From the NCBI RefSeq assembly GCF_008831285.2, contig NC_045147.1, forward strand, positions 23,896,981 to 23,956,980: DNA of 60,000 nucleotides. Reading direction: 5' to 3'. The stretch is from Nymphaea colorata. Taxonomy: Eukaryota > Streptophyta > Magnoliopsida > Nymphaeales > Nymphaeaceae. The notes under the pieces were generated by a model that was given only the letters and a program-made list of their open reading frames with translations, was not told the DNA's origin and made no database searches. Position 1 is the stretch's first letter, and every line of letters begins with the position of its first letter. A program made the translations under genes and the position numbers. Positions 40,601 to 46,331 of the stretch are shown one piece after another.

Positions 40601-42012
40601 TACACGATTAGAGTAACGGGTCCAAACAAACAATTGGTCTGATCCGACTACCTATTACTTACAAGTTATGGCTATCATACATGCATCAAGGCAATGTGGG
40701 TGGTGGTGTAGGTGCTTGGATGTAGCATCCGACTTGATCAATGTGATTTAGGTGTCGCTGACCACACCCATCCTTTTCTATCCATGGCAAGTCTGCATCA
40801 CAATCAAGAAAGGAAAAAAACACAAAAAACACACACTACCTTGCCTACATGATTCACCAGTGTCTTTCTCCCTACTTTTGATGATCAGTAATGACAGCAA
40901 TGGCAGCATCCACTCCTATTTCTTCCTCTTCTGTGAGTGGTGACGGCAAGGCAACAACATCACCATGAAACCCTTCCTCTTTCTAATTTCTTAAAGAAAG
41001 ATATCGTCCCTCATCTTTAAGAAGGATGAGCTCTCCATAAAGGACAACACTCTCTGTAGCCTATGTCATCCTTTTAAAAGAATGGCACCCTTTTTCAGTT
41101 CTTAAAATTGGAAACTTCCTTTAAAAATTTGAACTAAAATAGCACTAAAATGTAAGGTTGGGTCGGACGAGGGCGCAGCCCAGGCCTGGGCATGGAAGTT
41201 GGCCCGACGAGCCAAGCCCGGACCAAGAAATAAATGAGCCAGGCCAGGGCACAACTTTTAACCCAACGGGCCCCATCAGGCCCAAGCATATTTTTTCTTG
41301 TTTATTTTATTTTTATTTTCATGTTCCAATGGTGACTTGTTAAACAACTTACCATTAAACAACATTTTTTGGGCTGCCCCTTCTCTAAAAATTTTTGGTA
41401 CAGGACTAAATGTGAACATCTTTTTTTTCTTTTTTTTGCCTTTCTTTACATTTTTTTCACAAAAGGTGAACACCAGCGCACATTGTAAAGTAACTCGAAA
41501 ATGTGATGACAAGCTATCTGCATTAGAAACTTTTAGTCATGTATCAATGGTGTTTACTTTTCCTTTCTTGTGTCCAAAAGCCTAAAAGCTCTTTTTTTTT
41601 CTGTTGGCAGACAAATACCATGATTTATCAAGATGTGTTTGCGTGCATTCCCAATGATCTTATAAGCTCCAGGTAAAATGAATAGCCGAAGCAATTCTTT
41701 TGAATCTCTGATTTTGGTCCTCTTTGGTATCCTCTTGCCAGCTACTTGTTTGATGTTTGCAGAACTGTGTTACGGCAAGCTGTGGCTTATTGGAAGGAGA
41801 AAATTGGACACACAACCATTGATTTGGGAATAGCGCCACAGAAGCTGGAATCTTATCAGAATGGAGATGTCAGAACAATGGACCCTATGGAGAGACTAGA
41901 ATCTGTGAAAGGGTTCCTCGTTTCTTATCCTTTGGATTTCATGTCCCAAGAGGACCTGAGACCCGTATTCAATGAGAGCGAGTTTTACGCATCTTCTCAG
42001 GTCTTCCATTAA
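5310..42012 (+). CDS. PLDZETA: Phospholipase D zeta (PX-PH-HKD type), complete 20-exon gene
   Basis: The enzyme hydrolyses phosphatidylcholine to phosphatidic acid and choline; plant zeta forms carry PX and PH lipid-binding domains instead of a C2 domain and act in membrane traffic, auxin and root responses and phosphate starvation (family knowledge). Exons: 5310-5546, 7942-8043, 8225-8346, 8813-8954, 16932-17099, 17349-17522, 18078-18320, 18407-18523, 21287-21426, 21547-21696, 21808-21964, 22068-22580, 35227-35337, 35467-35613, 35686-35883, 36058-36159, 36302-36433, 38546-38611, 41611-41672, 41763-42012. They sum to 3,333 nt, 1,110 aa, with every phase closing. PX is at about residues 40-190, PH about 220-350, HKD motif 1 at H485/K487/D492 and HKD motif 2 at H911/K913/D918. 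The length is close to Arabidopsis zeta1 as I recall it. ATG 5310 starts the family-like N-terminus. No break is seen. Oddities are a GC donor in intron 1 and retrotransposon-filled introns 4 and 12. Confidence 0.97.
6350..6540 (-). repeat. TRIM 3' LTR (191 bp)
   Basis: This is the left copy on the + strand, from TGTAACAACCC to GTGTTACA. It pairs base for base in length with 6616-6806 and carries TATAAAAG on the minus strand. Confidence 0.85.
6616..6806 (-). repeat. TRIM 5' LTR (191 bp)
   Basis: This is the right copy on the + strand. In minus-strand reading it is followed one base later by the tRNA-Met-type primer-binding site at about 6603-6614. Confidence 0.85.
9235..9585. repeat. Left part of a GTATC-rich nonautonomous DNA-element-like repeat
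   Basis: The sequence from ATGTTGTAAAAAGCATACCG onward with repeated GTATC words resembles, in reverse complement, the far side at about 15365-15408. Copia element 1 appears to have inserted inside this older repeat. The terminal inverted repeat is imperfect and no target duplication was settled, so the family is unassigned. Confidence 0.4.
9586..9834 (+). repeat. 5' LTR of copia element 1 (249 bp)
   Basis: Starts TG and ends CA, preceded by TSD TATTA. A 37-nt hairpin at 9746-9782 (outer stem CGTGG/CCACG, inner stem CCCTCG/TGAGGG) is also present in the outer element of intron 12. Confidence 0.95.
9835..10363 (+). promoter_or_regulatory. Leader of copia element 1: primer-binding site and GC-rich repeats
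   Basis: TGGTATCAGAGC at 9835-9846 matches the initiator tRNA-Met primer site. The leader then turns very GC-rich, with the words CGCCCAGCG and CTGCCCAGCGGCG repeated many times between about 9970 and 10270. The repeats are non-coding as far as I can tell and may form structured leader RNA. Confidence 0.75.
10364..14689 (+). CDS. Gag-pol polyprotein of copia element 1 (1,441 aa, intact)
   Basis: ATG 10364 opens a single frame to TGA 14687-14689. Order: gag of the UBN2 type, CCHC zinc knuckle (C256 to C269), aspartic protease with DSGA at D352, integrase with HHCC region and catalytic D548, D611, E647 (D-35-E spacing), reverse transcriptase with YVDD at D1120/D1121, and RNase H with SDADWAG (D1284). 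That order, integrase before reverse transcriptase, is diagnostic of Ty1/copia. I see no internal stop or frameshift, so the element may be autonomous. Non-ATG extension upstream to 10325 is ignored because ATG 10364 fits the related gag in intron 12. The last codons TGT TGA are the first six bases of the 3' LTR. Confidence 0.96.
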   Translation: MAASSSSTVNTNPTEIGAFRTENVPMQVITLRLTKDNYFSWSPAMTMGIAGRGRMAYIDGSNPEPARTSDVWHTWFLEDNQVKTWIVNSVSADIQPLILRKKTARDMWVVLEQMYGQKKTAIRTYQVMKTVYGIRQGTSSVAEYYGALKAKWEELDYHSDIPWHCPHDQALYVAHEWENRVFLFLAGLNDEFEGVRSQILNSGEVSSIEDVYSCVEAEEQRRLVTKEGKRELVPYNERSALVSRGPGGPSRSLRRCTHCKKTGHTVDYCWDLHPEKKGNRGRSLTGRTPVSEVQASSGEKVSISADQLRELRAYLGRLDVNKTETSEGTTANHALAAIGNQGNSSVGEWIVDSGATHHMTGNPKLFHEYKLSSGRERVSLADGSSTCVAGEGTLSLLDKFHVQGALHVLQFPLNLLSVSRLTKELNCELIFSADRCVLQDLVTGKRIGIGLASDGLYRLPIRVATALLTAIRKTDKRREDCLQSFMYWHERFGHLPFGILKHLFPDLCSSFDVSSISCDVCQFAKHVRASYPLSSSCANEAFSLIHSDVWGPSGIHTRQGFQYFITFIDDFSRATFIYLLKDRSEVPRIIETFILLVHTQYGANVKTFRSDNAREYMCRPVEEFLRQRGIVHETSCSYTPPQNGVAERKNRQLLNVTRALLFQRNLPKHYWGDAVLTSAYLINRMPSRVLNGRTPHSLLPGSRPPFPLPPRVFGCVCFIHDHSPNVKKLDPRSIKGVFVGYSPTQKGYKCIDPITGRAYVTRDVTFLEHASYFGVNPLQGEQSVGREEYSQRQELQFIDFLDYKKTESLNTVDVPENEERGDNSIEKEGPQLFGQFYSRRGTRTEVMTCDARSTSNPNATPSLDEPSPTEETVETHDEVEKKNDDLPIALRKGVRSCTQHPIGNFVSYSRLGKDYKCFVSTLSLAVIPRTVAEAQSDSKWADAMKEEIDALRRNLTWEVVKIPEAAHLVGSKWVYTIKYKPDGSVERYKARLVAKGFSQKYGIDYLETFAPVAKMKTVRVVISLAVMKEWKMYQLDVKNAFLNGDLEEEVYMHMPPGYEEPEMCCKLKKALYGLKQSPRAWFERLRRVMIRHGYKQGNGDHTLFVKKKESKVTLLLVYVDDMIVTGDDEEEIIKLKGLLATEFDLKDLGKLRYFLGMEVARSSTGLVLNQRKYTLDLLEETGKLGCRPTPTPFDTGHKLSLRDGEPLCEEDKGRYQRLVGKLIYLTLTRPDITFAVNVLSQFMHAPTDAHLKAVDRVLCYLKKNPGKGLLYVKQETVEIEGYSDADWAGCGDTRRSTTGYCVYLGGNLVVWRSKRQDVCSRSSAEAEYRAVAMGVSELLWLKILLTDIGIEIEGPMKMYCDNKSAINLANNPVLHDRTKHVEIDRHFIRERIDAKELILPYMKSEDQTADVLTKALPSASFERNVSKLGMFDMYAQLEGEC
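14684..14689 (+). other. Polyprotein stop codon encoded by the 3' LTR start
   Basis: TGT TGA, the first six bases of the LTR, gives the terminal Cys and stop. The same arrangement occurs at 31233-31238 (TGT TAA) and 34723-34728 (TGT TGA). Confidence 0.9.
14684..14932 (+). repeat. 3' LTR of copia element 1 (249 bp)
   Basis: Appears identical to the 5' LTR over 249 bp and is followed by the second TATTA. It supplies the polyprotein stop codon. The conserved hairpin is at 14844-14880. Confidence 0.95.
15235..15400. repeat. GATAC/GTATC-rich repeat (right part)
   Basis: The pentamers GATAC and GTATC occur many times in about 165 bp, giving overlapping short palindromes such as GTATCGCACGATAC. 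With 9235-9585 it probably formed one older DNA element before copia element 1 entered. Family unassigned. Confidence 0.5.
15409..15743. mobile_element. GGCCCG-rich hAT-like MITE
   Basis: An exact 8-bp duplication TGAAACAT (15401-15408 and 15744-15751) brackets 335 bp. The ends are imperfect inverted repeats: AAGGTTGGGCACCGGGCC at the left and the reverse complement AAGGCTGGACATCGGGCC at the right. The arms are packed with GGGCC/GGCCC words and the middle is AT-only. An 8-bp duplication and nonautonomous size fit hAT elements (family knowledge). There is no coding capacity. Confidence 0.75.
16932..18320 (+). CDS. PLDZETA: PLD zeta exons 5-7 (PH domain)
   Basis: Exons 16932-17099, 17349-17522 and 18078-18320 encode residues 202-396, all phase 0. 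Visible signatures are [20 protein letters not shown], a Cys cluster [25 protein letters not shown] and [20 protein letters not shown]. This is the PH phosphoinositide-binding domain and the entry to the first catalytic half. Intron 6 (17523-18077) contains an AT microsatellite. Confidence 0.95.
17668..17706. repeat. (AT)n microsatellite in PLD zeta intron 6
   Basis: An uninterrupted TA/AT run of about 39 bp. Confidence 0.95.
18407..21964 (+). CDS. PLDZETA: PLD zeta exons 8-11 (first HKD catalytic half)
   Basis: Exons 18407-18523, 21287-21426, 21547-21696 and 21808-21964 encode residues 397-584. HKD motif 1 is HEKIVIVD, with H485, K487 and D492 intact; the Trp codon before it is split TG/G across introns. 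The downstream block [20 protein letters not shown] is typical of zeta-type PLD. All junctions are GT-AG. Confidence 0.96.
18524..21286 (+). other. PLD zeta intron 8 (2.8 kb)
   Basis: Holds a (TG)n run at 19475-19504, a smaller one near 20042-20058 and a patch rich in CCTAGGC words around 19705-19870 that may be an old DNA-element remnant. No coding segment was recognised. Confidence 0.7.
19475..19504. repeat. (TG)n microsatellite in PLD zeta intron 8
   Basis: About 15 TG units without interruption. Confidence 0.95.
22068..22580 (+). CDS. PLDZETA: PLD zeta exon 12 (linker between catalytic halves)
   Basis: A single 513-nt exon, residues 585-755. It starts with [20 protein letters not shown], which is conserved, continues through a charged Ser-rich variable linker, and ends [12 protein letters not shown] just before the 12.6-kb intron. 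The linker is the family's least conserved part. Confidence 0.95.
23434..23466. repeat. (AT)n microsatellite in PLD zeta intron 12
   Basis: A run of about 16 AT units. Confidence 0.95.
24194..24433 (+). repeat. 5' LTR of outer copia element (240 bp)
   Basis: Begins TGTTGACGGG and ends TTTCTACA. It differs from the 3' LTR by T instead of C in GGGTTCGG/GGGTCCGG. A 37-nt hairpin occupies 24349-24385. Confidence 0.95.
24434..24934 (+). promoter_or_regulatory. Leader of outer copia element: primer-binding site and GC-rich triplet repeats
   Basis: The tRNA-Met-type primer site is followed by about 400 bp of GCC/CCG/GAC-rich sequence without a plausible product. The position and high GC parallel the leader of copia element 1, though the repeated words differ. 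Confidence 0.7.
26354..26494 (+). repeat. Three tandem 47-bp repeats in the inner LTR
   Basis: Units 26354-26400, 26401-26447 and 26448-26494 each start GTCTC(C/T)TAGG and end near (G)TGAA/GGGAA. Partial units flank them. They sit 50-190 bp upstream of the TATA box; the copy in the 3' LTR is 31339-31479. Confidence 0.9.
26545..26553 (+). promoter_or_regulatory. Probable LTR TATA box of the inner element
   Basis: TATAAATAG stands 150 bp before the LTR end and just after the 47-bp repeats, so transcription would start in the LTR around 26575-26590. The copy in the 3' LTR is at 31530-31538. Confidence 0.65.
26922..31238 (+). CDS. Gag-pol polyprotein of inner copia element (1,438 aa, intact)
   Basis: ATG 26922 is chosen because it starts a gag-like N-terminus (MENLSHSG, then [14 protein letters not shown]). 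The frame is also open upstream into the LTR, which I treat as chance. Domains in order: gag, CCHC knuckle (C273 to C286), protease DSGA (D339), integrase with D563, D626 and E662 (D-35-E), reverse transcriptase YVDD (D1116 and next), RNase H TDADWAG (D1282). No internal stop or frameshift was seen. Integrase before reverse transcriptase identifies Ty1/copia. The stop TAA, preceded by TGT, is formed by the first six LTR bases. Confidence 0.96.
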   Translation: MENLSHSGMSSSFLPHLITEKLNHENYLIWKRQIMPFIRSQGLFGHLDGSTKAPPISVLQEIKNEAGEVIAVHEDNNPEHAMWMRRDQSLVAYILSTLSQQVLLSVSDDCTAEELWETLADTFSQISEARIMYLKKEFQNLSKGSTSIMDYLGRIKAVADQLAASGNNISDKEKVQQTLNGLGHDYHAFITALEVLPVLPSFNELQGKLLQHEMNMKRVIERTDQGNSQNVLAMNVKFGKSHGNSNHGGRGILPTPHNQGMSLLDTSRKIPICFQCNKKGHMKAQCWFNPQNKNKGVRHDYKQGGQSSKSTAEDMQQLLMAAFSKMTIKQNEQGEWFLDSGAATHVTGNAGKLTNLSPHYGRSCIIIGDGKSHPITHIGNAHIPLSSSSLSLSNVVLAPNIKKNIISISKLIDDTSSSVEFTPSSVYVKDLQTKKMFARGERQGNMYVLKECLPKDSSTFDIGLKTFSLSHNASSVPSSCHFQSKVRGPNPFLESDLWHSRLGHCGRHFIEKLVTDSLIPRSSLPLTSSVKKCSSCGLCKSHVLPFHNINQRASKPFETIFSDVWGPAPIDSMSGSRYYVLFIDSYSRFTWIYFMKHKSEVPHIFRNFYAMIQTKFSSNVVHFQCDGGGEYSSLDFIEFLREKGITRQISCPYTPQQNGVVERKHRHIVESAMSMMHDTNVPISLWTEAFHTAVYIINCLPMTLLMSKSPYFTLLGKQPDYKNLKVFGCVCYVHVDAALRNKFQDKAIQCRFVGYADEYKGFRCYDPTTKRIKTSRNVIFDEHSFDNTNEMPMTIESYDPWTSTQLFNADPVIENDVPQSEDSERAIQPSDMAQSENQEDPTQSLSHHENNNEQSNDAHRYSGLIYSRRLRDRDAHSEEDNMPHLRRSQRIRHPIHRWVSYDSLSLDFQLFMAKVGKEEEPTLFDEASKSHHWRKAMKEEMDALHECGTWEIVPRPHEKNVVGSKWVYKIKYKPDGSIERHKARLVAKGFTQQYGEDYDETFSPVIKMGTIRVIISLAVEYGWRLHQMDVKNAFLHGDLREEVYMEQPPGYTKGDSHAWVCKLRKSIYGLKQASRSWFDSFSCKIQECGFRRCPLDHSLFIYRKENIFTLLLIYVDDIVITGNSEKHIEEAKVLMMQNFKMKELGDLRFFLGVEIDRHNNRLTLTQQKYTLDLLKKSGMSDCKPVGTPSVLNQRLSAQDGELYEDPTQYRSIVGALQYLTFTRPDIIYAVNQVSQFMHAPRDTHMDAVKRILRYLKGTAGDGLVYGKSENITTGHQLMTFTDADWAGDPDQRKSISGFCIFIGRNLVSWSCRKQKAVARSSTEAEYRCMAAGTAEVTWVRHLLEDIGEKIKTSMLMCDNQSAINIAFNPVQHGRTKHIEIDQHFVRQKVEDKEIQPIYVRTDEQVADLFTKGLTKERFWFLKGKLYMVQNHAQLEGGC
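31233..31686 (+). repeat. 3' LTR of inner copia element (454 bp)
   Basis: Differs from the 5' LTR at one site (AATGTCCTTG here, AATGTCTTTG there). Followed by the second GTGAC. Confidence 0.95.
34723..34962 (+). repeat. 3' LTR of outer copia element (240 bp)
   Basis: Begins TGTTGACGGG after a purine tract, ends TTTCTACA, then AGGTA. Hairpin copy at 34878-34914. Confidence 0.95.
35227..36433 (+). CDS. PLDZETA: PLD zeta exons 13-17 (second HKD catalytic half)
   Basis: Exons 35227-35337, 35467-35613, 35686-35883, 36058-36159 and 36302-36433 encode residues 756-985, all in phase 0. Signatures are [47 protein letters not shown] and HKD motif 2 HSKVMIVD with H911, K913 and D918 intact, followed by [17 protein letters not shown]. 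Both catalytic histidines of the enzyme are therefore present in this gene copy. Confidence 0.96.
36434..38545 (+). other. PLD zeta intron 17 (2.1 kb)
   Basis: AT-rich with no recognisable transposon, RNA gene or coding segment. Confidence 0.8.
38546..42012 (+). CDS. PLDZETA: PLD zeta exons 18-20 (C-terminus)
   Basis: Exons 38546-38611, 41611-41672 and 41763-42012 encode residues 986-1110, with an Arg codon split AG/A between the last two. Signatures are [29 protein letters not shown] and the closing [18 protein letters not shown] before TAA 42010-42012. The complete C-terminus supports a functional gene. Confidence 0.96.
39959..40210 (-). pseudogene. Probable hAT transposase fragment
   Basis: The minus-strand frame of 83 residues contains [10 protein letters not shown] near the start and [19 protein letters not shown] later. 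In hAT transposases a segment of the type MGY(I/V)YEAM is followed by a His-rich stretch, then YYLNP and a later IxxM helix (family knowledge). The expected Trp-Asp and His residues are absent and no C-terminal dimerisation block is clear, so this is a decayed fragment. It could be a chance resemblance. Confidence 0.45.
41157..41287. repeat. GGCCC-rich element fragment
   Basis: A 130-bp patch dense in GGCCC/GGGCC and CCAGGCC words begins AAGGTTGGG, like the left end of the MITE at 15409. A matching right end and target duplication were not found. Confidence 0.4.
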
Positions 42013-45000
42013 GCTTGCTGCGTTTACCTCTCACCATGTAGTATAGTTCTGATCTACCGTGAAAATTTGGAAGGGAAACAAGCCTGCTGCATCTTGTGTA
42101 TATGTCAAGCAGTCGGGCAAAAAGTCGGAGAATATGTCAACTACCTGCATCAACAGTTGCCCCATTGGTTAGTGGTGAATATATGCATGATACCTTGGTA
42201 CATGGGAGAAGTGAAGTAGGGGGCATTTTTGATCTTCCTATACCTAATCACTGTATAACAAAGTCCCCATCCATTCCAACAGTGTATATATATTCATCTC
42301 CACTTGGAGACCATTTAACCACGTATATAATTTAACTCGTATTTCATTACACAATTGCAGTGTGCCAGTGCCCTATATTATTGTTCCGGTAACGCAATGT
42401 AATTTTGCAAGATTTTCTCAATATAAAGGAAAGCAGATTGGGTATTCAACTGGGAAATGTTCAGATGGGCCATATACTATCCTTTCGTTCCTTGAGGTGA
42501 TATTGCTAAATTCAGCAGTTTGTAAATCAAAATAGTCGGTGTTTACCAAGCCTTCAGTGCGTTGGAAGATAAGGTGAATTGTTGGAACCATCTTCTCCGA
42601 ATTTCCGCTTTCTAATTTTAGTATCTTGCGGAAGTTGAATCTAGCTGTTCATTTCAGGTGGTGGCTTTCCCGTTGTAATCTTCTATCAATACTTAAAGAT
42701 GGGTCTCTTTAAAATCATACTTTGAAAGTTTCTTCTGTAGGCGTTCATGTTTGGAGTAAGAGCAAGGGCAGGGGAATTCTGCTGATTTTAAACTGGTAAT
42801 ATTTGATATTTCTTCTTAACCTTCCTTTATAAAGGTCGAGTGGGGTTAAAAACTAGTGCCGGGTTTGGTTTAAAGTTTAGAAAGGTAATAATCTGGTCTC
42901 CTCTGCAAGGAAGGTGGGATGCCATACTGACCATTTTGAAGGATCACTATCCCCTAAAAAGGTCAAGCAGGGGTGTATGCAATGTGTACGTATCACGGTA
43001 TAAACAAGTTAGATTGTGAATAAATGGACATTTCCCTGTGGCCGTACTCCTACCAACAAAGGGGTAGTTTTCTCCATTAGATCAATATGATCTGAAACTC
43101 GTATAGCAACCATGGTCATGCAACTCCCAGTTTCTTTAGGTGAAGGTGGCACATAACTTGAAGACCCTTTGGTTACGATAGTTGGTCTTAAATCACCTAG
43201 TTATGTCGTTGGACCTTGATCCGTCACCATAGTCAACAAGTATGGGGGCTAAGGTTCCAGATATCAATATGGCTGTTATCCCTTTTGAAATCACTTTTTT
43301 TATCATCTCATTACAGTCAACTGGTATATAGGGGCAAGGTTATGTGTATCAATATGGTCGTCATCCCTTCTGAAAAATTTGTTTTTTGCCATCTTATTCG
43401 GTGGTTCTGTTCTATTGTACACACATATGTACCTTACCTGGTCAGGCACACGACGGAACTCATGGCTGATTTGGCCCATGAGGCCAAAGTTTAGAATGAT
43501 CAATAGCTAACAAAGGTTGTGCTGGGGGTCATTTGACTGCCCTAGAAACCGCGGAAGAAGAACATTCCCGGACTCCAATGCCTATCTAACAGCTTTCGAA
43601 GTGCACCTGAAAGCCATTGAGACGGAGAGAGAGGAAGAAAGGACAGAGTTGAGACAGCGTCTCTCTCTCTCACTGCCGGCCGGCCGGGGATCACTCTTGT
43701 CAGTCCGGAAAAACAGGGTTCACTGGCCTTGGTCAGATGCCAGACCCACTGCTCGTCTCTCTCTCTGCCCGTAAGGAAAGGGAAAGGAAAACAGACAAAA
43801 GAAAAGGGATTGTAAAAGAAAAGGGATTGTATAGTGTAAATGAAAAATTATAATCTGCCTACAATACCCTTCACTCGTGAGGACCCACGTTTTGTTGAAC
43901 CCACGTTTTGTTGAAGAAGAACAGGGCGTTGAAGAACGTTGAAGAAGAAAGGCCCTTTCCCTCCAACCGAACCGTTGAAGAAGAAACGTTCTTTCCCTCC
44001 AACCAAACCGTTGAAGAGGAAACCGAAGAGGCAAGCAAGGAAACAGGGCAGAAGAGCAAAGAGCAAAGGAGAAAAAAAAAAAAACAAAGAAGAAGAGTTA
44101 GAAGAAGAAGAAGAAGAAGAAACGGAAGAAGAAGGCCTCTGCTGCAACGAAGGTGCGTTTTTCGCCCGCTGCATCTCTCTCTCTCTCTCTCTTCTTCTTC
44201 TTCTTCCGTTTCGTCTTCTTCTTCTTTGTTTGTTTTTTTCTGTTTTCAGTTCCAACGTCCGTCTGAAACAACGTCCATCTATAGAAGCCCGCTGTTCTTT
44301 TTTCATCTGAACATTGGTTTTTTGTGTCGTTTTGTTGGTTATAAGTCTGCTTCATGTTCCAGATTTGTTGATTGGATCATTTTTATTCAAATCAAGCAGT
44401 TGAATCCTCTCTCCCTCCTCTCTGAATGGTCTGACACATGTTTAGCAGCAACCGACAACATAGTTCAAGACATATTAATCACAAATCACAAAGCAATAAA
44501 TCACTGGTTTGGTACTGTATAATCTGCATCTCATAAGAAGAAAATTCAGAACGGACTAAATGGTTTTGGCCCGTTTCTCCCGGTGGTCTCACCAAGGATT
44601 TCGAAGCCCCCGTTTTCCGGCCGGCTGGTTGAGAGAGAGAAATCGCACAGGAAATAAAGGCTTCGAGTCTGTTTTCGGCCGTATATATATATATATATAA
44701 AGGCCGGCGCGAAGAGGGATATAAAGCCCCCTTTTCCGGCAGGATGGATGCCGTTTTCTGGCCGGTTGAGAGCGAGAGGGAGAAAGAGGGGCCAGCCCAG
44801 TTTCTGCTGAAAGGAAGGGCTGAATCCCTTTTTCCCTACAGGCTCGAAGCACTGTGACGCTGTCCGTTACATCTTCATTGAATACTTGGATGTGCGTTTG
44901 GTGTTCAAGTTCAACTACTTACATCAACTTCGTTTAAAATTTGGGTATGGCTTCTTTATATGGAGGCCAAGAAAAAACAACCTCAGAGGAGAGAATTTCC

Positions 45001-46331
45001 GTGCCATCCTGTCGCAACCAATCAAACTAATATTATGAATAAGTGTTTTGCATTCCCCTTCATATGTGCCTGTAAAGGAGAAATCAATAAAGCGGTTGAC
45101 ATCTTCTAAAAGGATCTCTCGATTTAAAGTTGTCTCCTTTCCTCAATTATTATTGATCTATCTTATATAGAAGCAAAATTTGCACTTATGCCTGAGCCTC
45201 CGGTGATAATCACAACCGCAGCACATTTACATGTCCACCCTATCCTCTCTATGCAAATGTTAGATTGCAAGACAGCATGTTCCTGCAAAATTAACCTTTT
45301 CTTGAATCAGTAGATCAGGACGTCTTCGTTCCGATTGTTCCAAGAATGTGGACCAAACGCCCTTTTAAAACGAACTGATTAATTTGGAGTCATCGGCAGC
45401 GTCTAGCAAAAGCTGAAGAGCAGGAGTTGTCAATAGAGGTTATAGTCATCTTACGATCGATCATATCTCAATAGCCAGTTTGCGCCTTTTAACTTAGGAT
45501 TGTGGGCCGAGCTAACTCAAAGAATTAACTTCGAAGAACAAGGTCTCCCCATGGGAAACAAGAAGTTGAGGAACCCTTTGACAAGCAAGTTCCAGAATCT
45601 ATATATTACGGGAGCTTATGGGTTACGGCCAACGAACCCCCATCCCACCCAAAACGGTCAAAGAAATGACCACCGTCGGCAATTACAGGTATGCCCCCAT
45701 GGACCGAAATTAGTTGCTTCGATCCCGCCACCTCACACCTGGTCTCATTCGTCGATAATTTCGAAGTTTCTGGAGCAATTGCGGGATAGTGGAGGTACGC
45801 CTGCCATTCTCGCGCTGCAATTTTAGGGTTTTAGTGTCTCATGGTTTCTTCTTCTCCTGTTCGTCCGATGCCCATTTCGTTGGGACTTTCCGCGTTCATC
45901 GGGTCGGTAGAACTTTCATGGTTTTTGTTCCAGTGAGGTTCATGCTTCCGCATTATTTTGTATGAAGTTCTTATACAACAGATGGCGGTTTGTTTAATAT
46001 TTCTTACTCGAATCGATCTCTCTAGTTTTGCAGCTTTTGCTCCATTTTCTTCAAAAAGTTAGGTTGTCTCTTTGTTCGTCCCATTTTTCCTACCTGATGT
46101 TGTGGTATTATGGTCTTTAACGGCAACCTTCTTTCTTCGTCCCATGTTACGGTTAAGTCTCGTGCAAATTATCTCCAGCTTTGAAGAACATATTGAGAGA
46201 TTATCTTACCATATATATATATTTTTTAATTAATCATGTGCGGTTTTATTTTGTTAGCATATTGCTTGTTCAATCCTTTCGTTGATAACCACGCAAGGGT
46301 TTTGCCATGTGTAGTTGAAATCGCTGCTTTA
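42013..46331. other. PLD zeta 3' flank and TEN1 upstream region
   Basis: The first part should contain the PLD zeta 3' UTR, whose end is not marked by a clear AATAAA. From about 43500 to 44860 the DNA is rich in GA/CT tracts, GAAGAA triplets, a 36-bp tandem repeat and a short AT run. From about 45480 it approaches TEN1. No gene was recognised; open frames are low-complexity. Confidence 0.6.
43938..44009. repeat. 36-bp tandem repeat, two units
   Basis: Units 43938-43973 and 43974-44009 both run GTTGAAGAAGAAA...CTTTCCCTCCAACC(G/A)AACC, with a partial third unit. A shorter direct repeat (CCCACGTTTTGTTGAA) precedes them near 43886. Confidence 0.85.

Larger units (their letters stand above)
38612..41610 (+). 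other. PLD zeta intron 18 (3.0 kb)
   Basis: Contains a probable hAT transposase relic on the minus strand (39959-40210) and a GGCCC-rich patch at 41157-41287 that begins AAGGTTGGG like the MITE in intron 4. The rest is AT-rich and featureless. Confidence 0.7.

Noticed and set aside
43908-44522. 204-residue + strand frame rich in Glu, Lys, Arg and Ser
   Set aside because: It is the translation of GAA/CT repeats and a 36-bp tandem repeat; composition changes abruptly with the DNA repeats and no motif or splice partner exists.
45500-45826. 108-residue + strand frame upstream of TEN1
   Set aside because: No family resemblance; more likely TEN1 promoter or leader sequence.
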